Of a stretch of DNA of 6,799 bases, positions 1-5,274 are shown one piece after another. The DNA is taken from assembly GCA_946490455.1 (NCBI GenBank), contig CAMLXE010000098.1:1-6799 (forward strand), read 5' to 3'. Made by a program: the position numbers and the translations under genes. The notes below the pieces were generated by a model that saw only the letters and a list, made by a program, of their open reading frames with translations, searched no databases and was not told the DNA's origin. The DNA is from an uncultured Desulfovibrio sp. GTDB lineage: Bacteria; Desulfobacterota; Desulfovibrionia; Desulfovibrionales; Desulfovibrionaceae. Position 1 is the first letter of the stretch. Each line of letters opens with the position of its first letter.

Positions 1-36
1 ATGGGCTTCTCCATGGGAACCGTCTTCGGTTTGAAT

Positions 37-68
37 ATCCGTGCGGCGCAAAAACACGCCGCACGGAT
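37..68. terminator. perfect 12-bp hairpin, probable terminator near the window start
   Basis: ATCCGTGCGGCG (37-48) and CGCCGCACGGAT (57-68) are exact reverse complements around the 8-nt loop CAAAAACA. The hairpin starts 27 nt beyond the stop of the minus-strand transporter gene, where a terminator would be expected, but the minus transcript has no clear U-tract after it. On the plus strand the stem is followed by GGAATTTT, a weak U-tract. A plus-strand reading frame open from the window edge (ending ...EPSSV) stops with TGA at 32-34, just before the stem. The hairpin could therefore end a gene arriving from the left, or serve convergent genes from both sides. The perfect stem is seen directly; the terminator role is inferred. 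Confidence 0.5.
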
Positions 69-94
69 GGAATTTTGCCCTGAACTCGTTAATG

Positions 95-892
95 TTACAA
101 GAGACTCCACAGCATTCTGGCCGCCATAAGGCAGACAAAAATGCCAAAACAGCGCTTCAGCTTTCCCACGGGCAGCGCGTGAGAAATCCGTACGCCAATC
201 GGTGCAGTAAGCATGCTTGCCACGACAAGCGCCGCAAGACTGGGCAAATAGATGAATCCCAGAGACCAGTTTGGCAAGCCTGGTACCCCCCATCCATTCC
301 AGATGTACCCAAGGGCTCCTGCCAGGGCAATAGGCAGTCCGAGAGCTGCCGAGGTTCCCACAGCAACCTGAATGGGGACATTGCACCAGGTCATGAACGG
401 GATGGACATGGTTCCGCCGCCAATACCGGCAAAGCTGGAGATAAAGCCTATGATTCCCCCAACTCCTGCCAGTCCCTTTGTTCCTGGGAGTTCCCGTCCC
501 GGCTTCGATTTGGACTCAAGCAGCATGCGGACACCGACAACGACGAGAAAGCAGGCAAAAAAGCCCTTGAGTACAGCTGTGGAAAGCCCGGCGGCTATCC
601 AGCTTCCCCCAAAAGTCCCTGCAAGAATGCCCGGTGTCATGCTTTTCCAGATATCCCAGCGTACGGCACCTCGCTTGTGGTGGCTCATGAAGCTTGAAAA
701 CGAGGTGAAAATGATGGCCGCAAAGGAAGTTCCAAGAGCCATGTGCTGAATCTGCTCGGGAGGGAAATGCTGCCAGGCAAACAGGGTGGTAAGCATGGGG
801 ACAATGACAATACCGCCTCCAACACCAAGCAGACCGGCAATGATGCCGGTTATGGCCCCAGAAACCAGATACAGCAAAAGCGAAATCAGCAC
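95..892 (-). CDS. TSUP family (TauE/SafE) membrane transporter
   Basis: A 265-residue polytopic inner-membrane protein of the TauE/SafE (TSUP) family, whose members move sulfite, sulfonates, thiosulfate or other small organic anions. The fold is a tandem duplication with matching glycine-rich motifs: GLLGVGGG (20-27) in the first half and SFAGIGGG (153-160) in the second. GTSF (54-57) and GTSAALGLP (179-187) also correspond. The cytoplasmic HHKRGAVRW stretch (71-79) and the conserved tail PIG...LKRCFG (231-250) are typical of the family, as is the length. The start is GTG at 890-892, preceded six bases upstream by a GGGGG ribosome-binding run. It overlaps the stop of the upstream oxidase gene by 7 bp, so translation is probably coupled. 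The family is secure. The substrate cannot be read from sequence, but the partner enzyme suggests a 2-hydroxy or 2-oxo acid, perhaps sulfonated. Confidence 0.92.
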   Translation of the reverse strand: MLISLLLYLVSGAITGIIAGLLGVGGGIVIVPMLTTLFAWQHFPPEQIQHMALGTSFAAIIFTSFSSFMSHHKRGAVRWDIWKSMTPGILAGTFGGSWIAAGLSTAVLKGFFACFLVVVGVRMLLESKSKPGRELPGTKGLAGVGGIIGFISSFAGIGGGTMSIPFMTWCNVPIQVAVGTSAALGLPIALAGALGYIWNGWGVPGLPNWSLGFIYLPSLAALVVASMLTAPIGVRISHALPVGKLKRCFGIFVCLMAARMLWSLL

Positions 893-1938
893 GCGAATCC
901 CCCACAGGCAGGCTCAAGGCTGACAAGTCTCAGCCCGGCTTCCTTGACTGATTCACAGCCCGTCAGAAGCATGGCCTGAACAAGCTGGTCGTGCAGCATG
1001 GCGGCAAAGGACCGGACGCCTTCGCCCTCTCCGCCCATGGCCGCAATGATGAATGGCCGTCCCAGCATGACTGCATCCGCACCGAGAGCCAGCATCTTGA
1101 GAATATCCACACCGTTGCGAACACCGCCATCAACCAGAATTTCCATGCGTCCTCTGACCAGAGCCGCAATACCAGGAAGAACCTCAGCAGTTCCCGGCGT
1201 ATGATCCAGAACACGGCCACCATGATTGGAAACAACGATTGCGTCACATCCCACACGGTTGGCGATCAATGCGTCATCCTTTGTCATGACGCCCTTGAGG
1301 ATAAACTTCATCCCCATGTCGTGGACACGGCGAACAATGGCAGCCAGTTCCGATGGTGATTTGGGAGCAACGGGACGCCCCATCTTGGCCAGGGTAATCA
1401 GTCCGGCAGCATCAATATCCATTCCGATGGCAGAACAGCCGGTCTTTGATGCCTTCAGCAGCTTTTCGTCCAGTTCTTCACTGTCCCACGGCTTGATGAA
1501 AGGAATGCCCCAACCCTGCTCCTTGCTGATGGCCGCGAAACCAGACTCATGAATGAGAGGAGGAACACCATCTCCCGTACAGGCTACAATACCGGCTTCC
1601 TTACAGCCAGAAACAATGGCCTCGATATACTGCTCCTCTGTCAGCTTGTCTCCCATATTGTAGCTTACCCCACCCACAGGAGCTGCAAGTACAGGCATCT
1701 GCAGGGGCAATCCCAGCACCGTGGCTTCCGTAACGGGATGCTTGACATCATGGACAAGCCTCATATTCAGACGAACACGATCCAACGCTGTAATATTATT
1801 ACGAAAGGCGCTTCCCGTACCAAGTCCACCCATACCGGGCACCTCTCCAGAACAGGCTCGCCCGTCACATGAGGGACAGACTCGGCAAAATCCTTTCATC
1901 CGTTCACGCGCTGTTGCACGCACTTCTTTCCAATCCAT
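886..1938 (-). CDS. FMN-dependent 2-hydroxy-acid dehydrogenase with N-terminal cysteine cluster
   Basis: A 350-residue TIM-barrel flavoenzyme of the glycolate oxidase / L-lactate dehydrogenase superfamily. These enzymes oxidise an L-2-hydroxy acid to the 2-oxo acid using FMN. The FMN-contacting lysine is K215 (LKGVMT, 214-219). The catalytic H239 and substrate-binding R242 lie in SNHGGRVLD (237-245). The phosphate-binding region is DGGVRNG (270-276) to GRP (293-295), and LAAP (84-87) marks the first strand. Unlike textbook glycolate oxidase, it begins with four cysteines at 18, 21, 24 and 29 (CX2CX2CX4C), which could bind an iron-sulfur centre or zinc. I recall this variant from anaerobes, including clostridia and sulfate reducers, where it is usually annotated only as an alpha-hydroxy-acid oxidizing protein. 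ATG at 1936-1938 follows a GAGGTG ribosome-binding site. Its stop overlaps the transporter start. Lactate or glycolate is possible; the substrate and electron acceptor are unknown. An oxygen-dependent oxidase is unlikely in an anaerobe. Confidence 0.9.
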   Translation of the reverse strand: MDWKEVRATARERMKGFCRVCPSCDGRACSGEVPGMGGLGTGSAFRNNITALDRVRLNMRLVHDVKHPVTEATVLGLPLQMPVLAAPVGGVSYNMGDKLTEEQYIEAIVSGCKEAGIVACTGDGVPPLIHESGFAAISKEQGWGIPFIKPWDSEELDEKLLKASKTGCSAIGMDIDAAGLITLAKMGRPVAPKSPSELAAIVRRVHDMGMKFILKGVMTKDDALIANRVGCDAIVVSNHGGRVLDHTPGTAEVLPGIAALVRGRMEILVDGGVRNGVDILKMLALGADAVMLGRPFIIAAMGGEGEGVRSFAAMLHDQLVQAMLLTGCESVKEAGLRLVSLEPACGGFAC

Positions 1939-2331
1939 ACTAGCACCTCACAAAAGTTCGTATCCAAAAGAGAATGCTGTCTGCCCCAAAGGGCGGACAA
2001 CGTTCTCTGAACCGGATACCCTCCCCCGTTACCTCCAATGCCTTCCGAAAAAATCTCCCGGAATACAACGCTTCCCTCGGAGGGAATCCAGTCAAAGTCC
2101 AAAGGAACCGGATACTTTTTCCAGTCCTGCCCAATTCGACTACGCCAAAGTCCACACCATCGTCAAGAAGACATGCTTTCAGCCCTTTCCCCGTCTTGAC
2201 ACTCCCATAATGTTCCCTGTCTCCTCAATCACAGAGGGAACACTGCAAGGCATGTGGGTACATTCTCGAATGCAATATCGAGAGACGGAAACCAGCTTTC
2301 TGTGCCTCCCCGGCTTTCTCAGAAAGATATC

Positions 2332-2360
2332 TTGCCGCGTGAGGGAACTTCTCCTATGCT
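2332..2360 (+). promoter_or_regulatory. candidate sigma-70 promoter for kdsD
   Basis: TTGCCG (2332-2337, four of six matches to the -35 consensus) and TATGCT (2355-2360, four of six matches to the -10 consensus) are separated by exactly 17 bp. Transcription would start near 2367, giving a leader of about 36 nt and placing the start inside the palindrome at 2364-2382. Both boxes are only moderate matches, so this is a prediction from spacing and position. Confidence 0.35.
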
Positions 2361-2363
2361 CTC

Positions 2364-2382
2364 GGACAGAAAAATTCTGTCC
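2364..2382. promoter_or_regulatory. perfect 19-bp palindrome at the kdsD promoter/leader
   Basis: GGACAGAA (2364-2371) and TTCTGTCC (2375-2382) are exact reverse complements around AAA, ending 20 bp before the kdsD start codon. It begins 3 bp after the candidate -10 box, so as DNA it could be an operator that blocks transcription initiation. As RNA it would form an 8-bp hairpin at the 5' end that leaves the ribosome-binding site free, which could stabilise the message. No U-tract follows, so it is not an intrinsic terminator. The symmetry is seen directly; either role is inferred. Confidence 0.45.
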
Positions 2383-2402
2383 CTGTAACCGATGGTGATT
2401 GC

Positions 2403-3440
2403 ATGTCCAACGAACAAACTCTGGCACACTCCTCCACCGTTCCCGGTCCGCATGCCCTGACTGAAAGGGCAAAGCAGGTCCTTTCCATCGAAATGGAAGG
2501 CATCGCCGCCGTAAGGGATCGACTCGATGATCATACTCCAGATGCACCGCTTCTGCGCGCCCTGCATATGCTCGTCACCTGTACGGGCAGAGTCGTGGTG
2601 ACGGGAATCGGCAAGTCTGGTCTTGTAGGACGAAAGCTCGCCGCAACCCTTTCATCTACCGGTACGCCTGCCTTTTTTCTCCATCCGGTGGAAGGCGCCC
2701 ATGGCGATCTCGGCAGTATCCGCGATACAGATGTCATTCTTGCCATCTCCAACTCTGGAGAGACGGCTGAACTGAATGCCGTACTCCCGGCCATGAAATC
2801 ACTGGGCGCCGGTATCATTGCTCTGACTGGCGGCATGCACTCCACTCTGGCCCGTCTGGCTGACATCACCCTGAATACCGGCGTACCGCGGGAAGCCTGT
2901 CCTCACGGTCTTGCGCCCACAGCCTCCACGACGGCGGTGCTTGCTCTGGGAGATGCACTGGCTGTCTGCCTGATGGAGCTGAAATCCTTCACAGAAAAAG
3001 ATTTTCTTCGTTTCCATCCTGGAGGCAGTCTTGGCCAGCGTCTGAGACTTAACGTCAGCGAAGTCATGCGTACAGAAGGACTCCCACTTCTGCCCGAAAC
3101 CAGTACCCAGGCTGAAGCCCTGCACCATCTGGATAAGGGAAAGATGGGAGCTGTTCTTCTTCTTGATGCAGACAGACGCGTCTGTGGTATCCTGACTGAC
3201 GGCGATGTACGTCGGGCCGTATGCAGCGGACGGCTGAATCTCGAGGGGGCTGTAACCGATATCATGACCCGCTCCCCTCGCTGTGGAAGCAAACAGGATA
3301 CGGTAGCTGTGCTGCTTGATCTCATGGAAAGCAAGGCGATTACGGTTTTGCCCATTGTGGACGAAAACCAGCACCTGCTCGGTATGGTCCATATGCACGA
3401 TCTGCTTGGACAGGGGAATGTCACCTTTTCCCGGTCCTGA
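2403..3440 (+). CDS. kdsD: D-arabinose-5-phosphate isomerase (Kdo pathway)
   Basis: A 345-residue cytoplasmic isomerase that converts D-ribulose 5-phosphate to D-arabinose 5-phosphate, the first step towards Kdo for lipopolysaccharide. The SIS domain occupies about 50-195, with GIGKSG (68-73), HPVEGAHGD (94-102), SNSGET (116-121) and APTAST (171-176). Two CBS domains follow at about 221-275 and 286-340. The four catalytic residues known in E. coli KdsD (K59, E111, E152, H193) fall, with identical spacing, on K71, E123, E164 and H205 here, so the enzyme should be active. It is slightly longer than the roughly 328-residue E. coli protein because of an extended N-terminus. ATG at 2403 has only a weak GGTG ribosome-binding sequence. 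The gene stands apart from kdsC and lpt genes in this window and probably shares a transcript with the hydrolase gene 51 bp downstream. A paralogue of the GutQ type is the main alternative name. Confidence 0.9.
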   Translation: MSNEQTLAHSSTVPGPHALTERAKQVLSIEMEGIAAVRDRLDDHTPDAPLLRALHMLVTCTGRVVVTGIGKSGLVGRKLAATLSSTGTPAFFLHPVEGAHGDLGSIRDTDVILAISNSGETAELNAVLPAMKSLGAGIIALTGGMHSTLARLADITLNTGVPREACPHGLAPTASTTAVLALGDALAVCLMELKSFTEKDFLRFHPGGSLGQRLRLNVSEVMRTEGLPLLPETSTQAEALHHLDKGKMGAVLLLDADRRVCGILTDGDVRRAVCSGRLNLEGAVTDIMTRSPRCGSKQDTVAVLLDLMESKAITVLPIVDENQHLLGMVHMHDLLGQGNVTFSRS

Positions 3441-3491
3441 CCGGTCTGCCATGAATAACAGAATTGGACAAGCAAAAGGCATAGGGATGTT

Positions 3492-4610
3492 ATGGAACCG
3501 GTCACACATGCGTTGAGTGGCGCCGTCATGGCCTTTGTCCTCCCGCGGCGTCTTCGCCGCTGGTGGTTTCCTCTCTGGGCTGCCGCTGTGGCCGCTTCCC
3601 CCGACCTTGATGTTCTGTTTGTTCATAACCCTATGCAATATATTGAGTACCATCGAGGAATCACCCATTCACTGCTGGGAGGGCCGGGACTTGCCCTTCT
3701 GGCTGCCCTGCTGCCTGTCTTTCTGACACGCCGCAAAAAGGAACTGCTTCATGATACAGTTCACTGGACGCTGCCGGCTGCCTGGGGCTTCGCCTGTCTG
3801 CTGATCTTTCACCACATCTGGCTTGACTGCATGAACTCCTATGGGACGCAGGTCTTCCTTCCCTTCAGTGATTACAGAGTTCGCTGGAACGCTCTGTTCA
3901 TCGTTGATATTCTGCTGCTTCTCCCCTTACTGGCAGGTGTTCTTCTTTTCCGAAACCGCCAAAAAGTCATGGTCGGGCTGCTTCTCTGGACCCTTCTCTA
4001 TCCGCTTGGAGCCTTGGGCATTCGACTCGGCCTCGAAACGCATCTGAAAGAAATCCTGCCCGCAACAGGTACATTCAATCGTCAGTCTGCAAGTACAGGT
4101 CTGCATCTTCCCGATTCTGATCAGGGCAACTGGCAGGAAGTCCGCACCCTCCATCTTGTACCCGATGCCTTCTCTCCATTTCACTGGAAGCTCATCCTTG
4201 ATACACCCACCACATGGGATACTGCAGGATGCTCAATCTGGACAGAATTGCCACATAGTTTTCTGACCTATGCCAAGCCTCCACAGAAACTCTGGCAGGA
4301 ACTTGGGGAAAAAGACCGCATGTTCCGTCTCTACCAGCGATTTGCCGTTTATCCGGCTGTGGAGCGGATTATTGATGGAAACGACCAGACGCCCGAACTG
4401 CCTCCGGCAAGCAGAGAATGGGTATTCAGCGATCTTCGTTTTGGTTCCACCATTTCTTTCGTGGACAATATCCAGACACGGAGGAATGGTGAACAGATCA
4501 ATTTTCGAATCATGGCGCGCCTTCTTCCTGACGGTGCCATTTCTGCCGTCCGCTTTGTCACCACAACCGGAGTTGGTGGTGACAGCGGCTGGCAGCCGCC
4601 AACACCCTGA
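3492..4610 (+). CDS. DUF457/YdjM-type membrane-bound metal-dependent hydrolase
   Basis: A 372-residue inner-membrane protein of the family that includes E. coli YdjM and B. subtilis YfhP, annotated as putative metal-dependent hydrolases with no established substrate. The expected metal-binding residues are visible: THALSG (5-10), SPDLD (36-40), HRGITHS (54-60), and H107/H108 with D112 in FHHIWLDCMNSYG. Hydrophobic segments occur at about 25-36, 64-78, 94-109, 134-153 and 160-177. The C-terminal half, from about 190 to 372, is soluble and contains many aromatic residues (HLVPDAFSPFHWK, 221-233). ATG at 3492 follows AGGGATGTT. It lies 51 bp after kdsD with no terminator between them, so co-transcription is likely. 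No terminator is evident in the plus direction in the 243 bp that follow. Family assignment is firm; biochemical activity is unproven. Confidence 0.85.
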   Translation: MEPVTHALSGAVMAFVLPRRLRRWWFPLWAAAVAASPDLDVLFVHNPMQYIEYHRGITHSLLGGPGLALLAALLPVFLTRRKKELLHDTVHWTLPAAWGFACLLIFHHIWLDCMNSYGTQVFLPFSDYRVRWNALFIVDILLLLPLLAGVLLFRNRQKVMVGLLLWTLLYPLGALGIRLGLETHLKEILPATGTFNRQSASTGLHLPDSDQGNWQEVRTLHLVPDAFSPFHWKLILDTPTTWDTAGCSIWTELPHSFLTYAKPPQKLWQELGEKDRMFRLYQRFAVYPAVERIIDGNDQTPELPPASREWVFSDLRFGSTISFVDNIQTRRNGEQINFRIMARLLPDGAISAVRFVTTTGVGGDSGWQPPTP

Positions 4611-4792
4611 TCTGAAAGCGAAATGGCCTGTACGCATCATCAGGACCCTTTCTCCAAAGTCATTCTGCTCAGCCCTGTCTGACGGGGTATGGCGCAAAAC
4701 GCTTACCTAAGGATTTCACACAGGATTCAGTTCACGGGAAGCCTGCATCCAGTCACAGTTGCACCAAACCAGTCCTCAAAACATATCTTCCA

Positions 4793-4828
4793 ATAAAAAC
4801 CCCGGCATCTGTAAGAACAGATACCGGG
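4793..4828 (-). terminator. intrinsic terminator of the two-component operon
   Basis: Read on the minus strand, a stem of CCCGG-T-ATCTGT pairs with ACAGAT-G-CCGGG (4801-4828) around the 4-nt loop TCTT, with one internal mismatch. GTTTTTATTG (4800-4791) follows immediately. It lies 25 nt beyond the stop codon of the small hypothetical gene. The U-tract exists only on the minus strand, so the hairpin ends the leftward operon and would not serve the convergent plus-strand gene as a classical terminator. Confidence 0.9.
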
Positions 4829-4853
4829 AGCAAATACATAGAGAAAAAAGCAG

Positions 4854-5222
4854 TTAGTCCTGTTGCAATTCCTTGCGTAACCAGTTCTTGATCTCGGGCA
4901 AGGGTTCAAAAACCCCTTTCAACGCTCCGTACTCATCACGGAAAATACGCTCCAGAGGCTCAGGAAGCGGAACAGATACCAGATCGTCGGCCTGTTCGGA
5001 CGAACGCCGTACAAGGCGTACGGAAGGAGGGGTATTCCAGGCATCCACAACAAAATAAAAGGAAACATCCGAACGTGACCGGACAGGAGGATGGGGTGAA
5101 CGCCAGTCGTTGTTTCCCCATTCAAGGTAGAGGGTCACAGCCAGCTCGGGACTCATGTCCCAGTCAATGGGCAAATCGGAAAAGGCAGCAAGAGGCGATG
5201 GGGTATGTAAAGAAGCAGACAT
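4854..5222 (-). CDS. conserved hypothetical protein, 122 residues
   Basis: No domain of known function is recognised. It is a small soluble protein without membrane segments, signal peptide or cysteine. It is rich in tryptophan (W21, W35, W40, W62, W114) and has a charged C-terminus. Notable stretches are DLPIDWDMSPELAVTLYLEW (16-35), GNNDW (36-40), YFVVDAWNTPPSVRLVRR (56-73) and GVFEPLPEIKNWL (103-115). From memory, similar proteins occur as uncharacterised genes in Desulfovibrio and relatives. An upstream ATG at 5232-5234 would add four residues but has no ribosome-binding site at proper distance. The ATG at 5220-5222 has GGAG six bases upstream and is preferred. It is the last gene of the histidine kinase / response regulator operon, 52 bp after the regulator, and directly precedes a strong terminator. 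Coding status is well supported; function is unknown. Confidence 0.8.
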   Translation of the reverse strand: MSASLHTPSPLAAFSDLPIDWDMSPELAVTLYLEWGNNDWRSPHPPVRSRSDVSFYFVVDAWNTPPSVRLVRRSSEQADDLVSVPLPEPLERIFRDEYGALKGVFEPLPEIKNWLRKELQQD

Positions 5223-5255
5223 GGCTTTCTCCATTTTTTATCAGTAATAACTCCT

Positions 5256-5261
5256 ATTATA
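5256..5261 (-). promoter_or_regulatory. perfect TATAAT box before the small hypothetical gene
   Basis: The minus strand reads TATAAT at 5261-5256, in the AT-rich 52-bp gap after the response regulator stop. No good -35 box lies 16-18 bp upstream: CATGGA at 17 bp is a poor match, and TTGACT sits only 5 bp away. An internal promoter for the small gene is therefore possible but weakly supported. Confidence 0.25.
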
Positions 5262-5274
5262 GTTTTAGTCAAGA

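Larger units (their letters stand above)
1939..2402. other. 464-bp divergent intergenic region with many short repeats
   Basis: This stretch separates two divergent genes, and I see no convincing gene in it. Inverted repeats are: TTCCCT-CGG-AGGGAA (2072-2086); GTCAAGA/TCTTGAC (2162-2168 and 2194-2200, 25-nt spacer); TGTTCCCT/AGGGAACA (2211-2218 and 2235-2242); TCTCGA/TCGAGA (2264-2269 and 2278-2283); CTTTCT-C-AGAAAG (2314-2326); and the palindrome at 2364-2382. An 11-bp direct repeat, GAACCGGATAC, occurs at 2009-2019 and 2105-2115. The hexamer AGGGAA, counting both strands, occurs five times between 2072 and 2347. Both transcription units must be driven from here unless the oxidase promoter lies elsewhere. 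I found a plausible promoter only for the plus-strand gene. A reading frame on the minus strand (1940-2155) ends one base before the oxidase start but has no ribosome-binding site and no recognisable product. Confidence 0.6.

Noticed and set aside
41..697. 218-codon plus-strand frame opposite the TSUP gene
   Set aside because: Shadow of the transporter gene; the translation is polar and compositionally unlike a real protein.
1940..2155. 71-codon minus-strand frame ending one base before the oxidase start codon
   Set aside because: GTG start with no ribosome-binding site and an arginine- and phenylalanine-rich product with no recognisable domain. The close junction is probably chance, although a translated leader cannot be excluded.
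2162..2200. Riboswitch-like stem (GTCAAGA/TCTTGAC enclosing a small GCT/AGC hairpin)
   Set aside because: No known aptamer consensus was recognised, and the stem is only 7 bp with a 25-nt interior; recorded only as an inverted repeat.
2255..2273. Possible sigma-54 promoter (TGGGTAC ... TGC) upstream of kdsD as a target of the response regulator
   Set aside because: The GG and GC elements are not separated by the required 10 bp, so the -24/-12 geometry fails. No other good match was seen in the intergenic regions.
1721..2398. 225-codon plus-strand reading frame through the oxidase 5' end and the intergenic region
   Set aside because: Its first part is antisense to a well-supported flavoenzyme gene, and the rest is low-complexity S/P/R-rich translation with no family resemblance.
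3431..3444. CCGGTC-CT-GACCGG palindrome at the kdsD stop codon as a terminator
   Set aside because: The two-base loop is too tight for a hairpin and no U-tract follows, so read-through to the hydrolase gene is expected.
2799..3668. 289-codon minus-strand frame across kdsD and the hydrolase start
   Set aside because: Antisense to two confident genes in which catalytic motifs are intact; the product has no domain resemblance.
4233..4710. Reading frames on both strands over the hydrolase 3' end (4270-4710 plus, 4233-4697 minus)
   Set aside because: Both overlap the hydrolase coding sequence out of frame and show no motif. The minus-strand one has no matching context.
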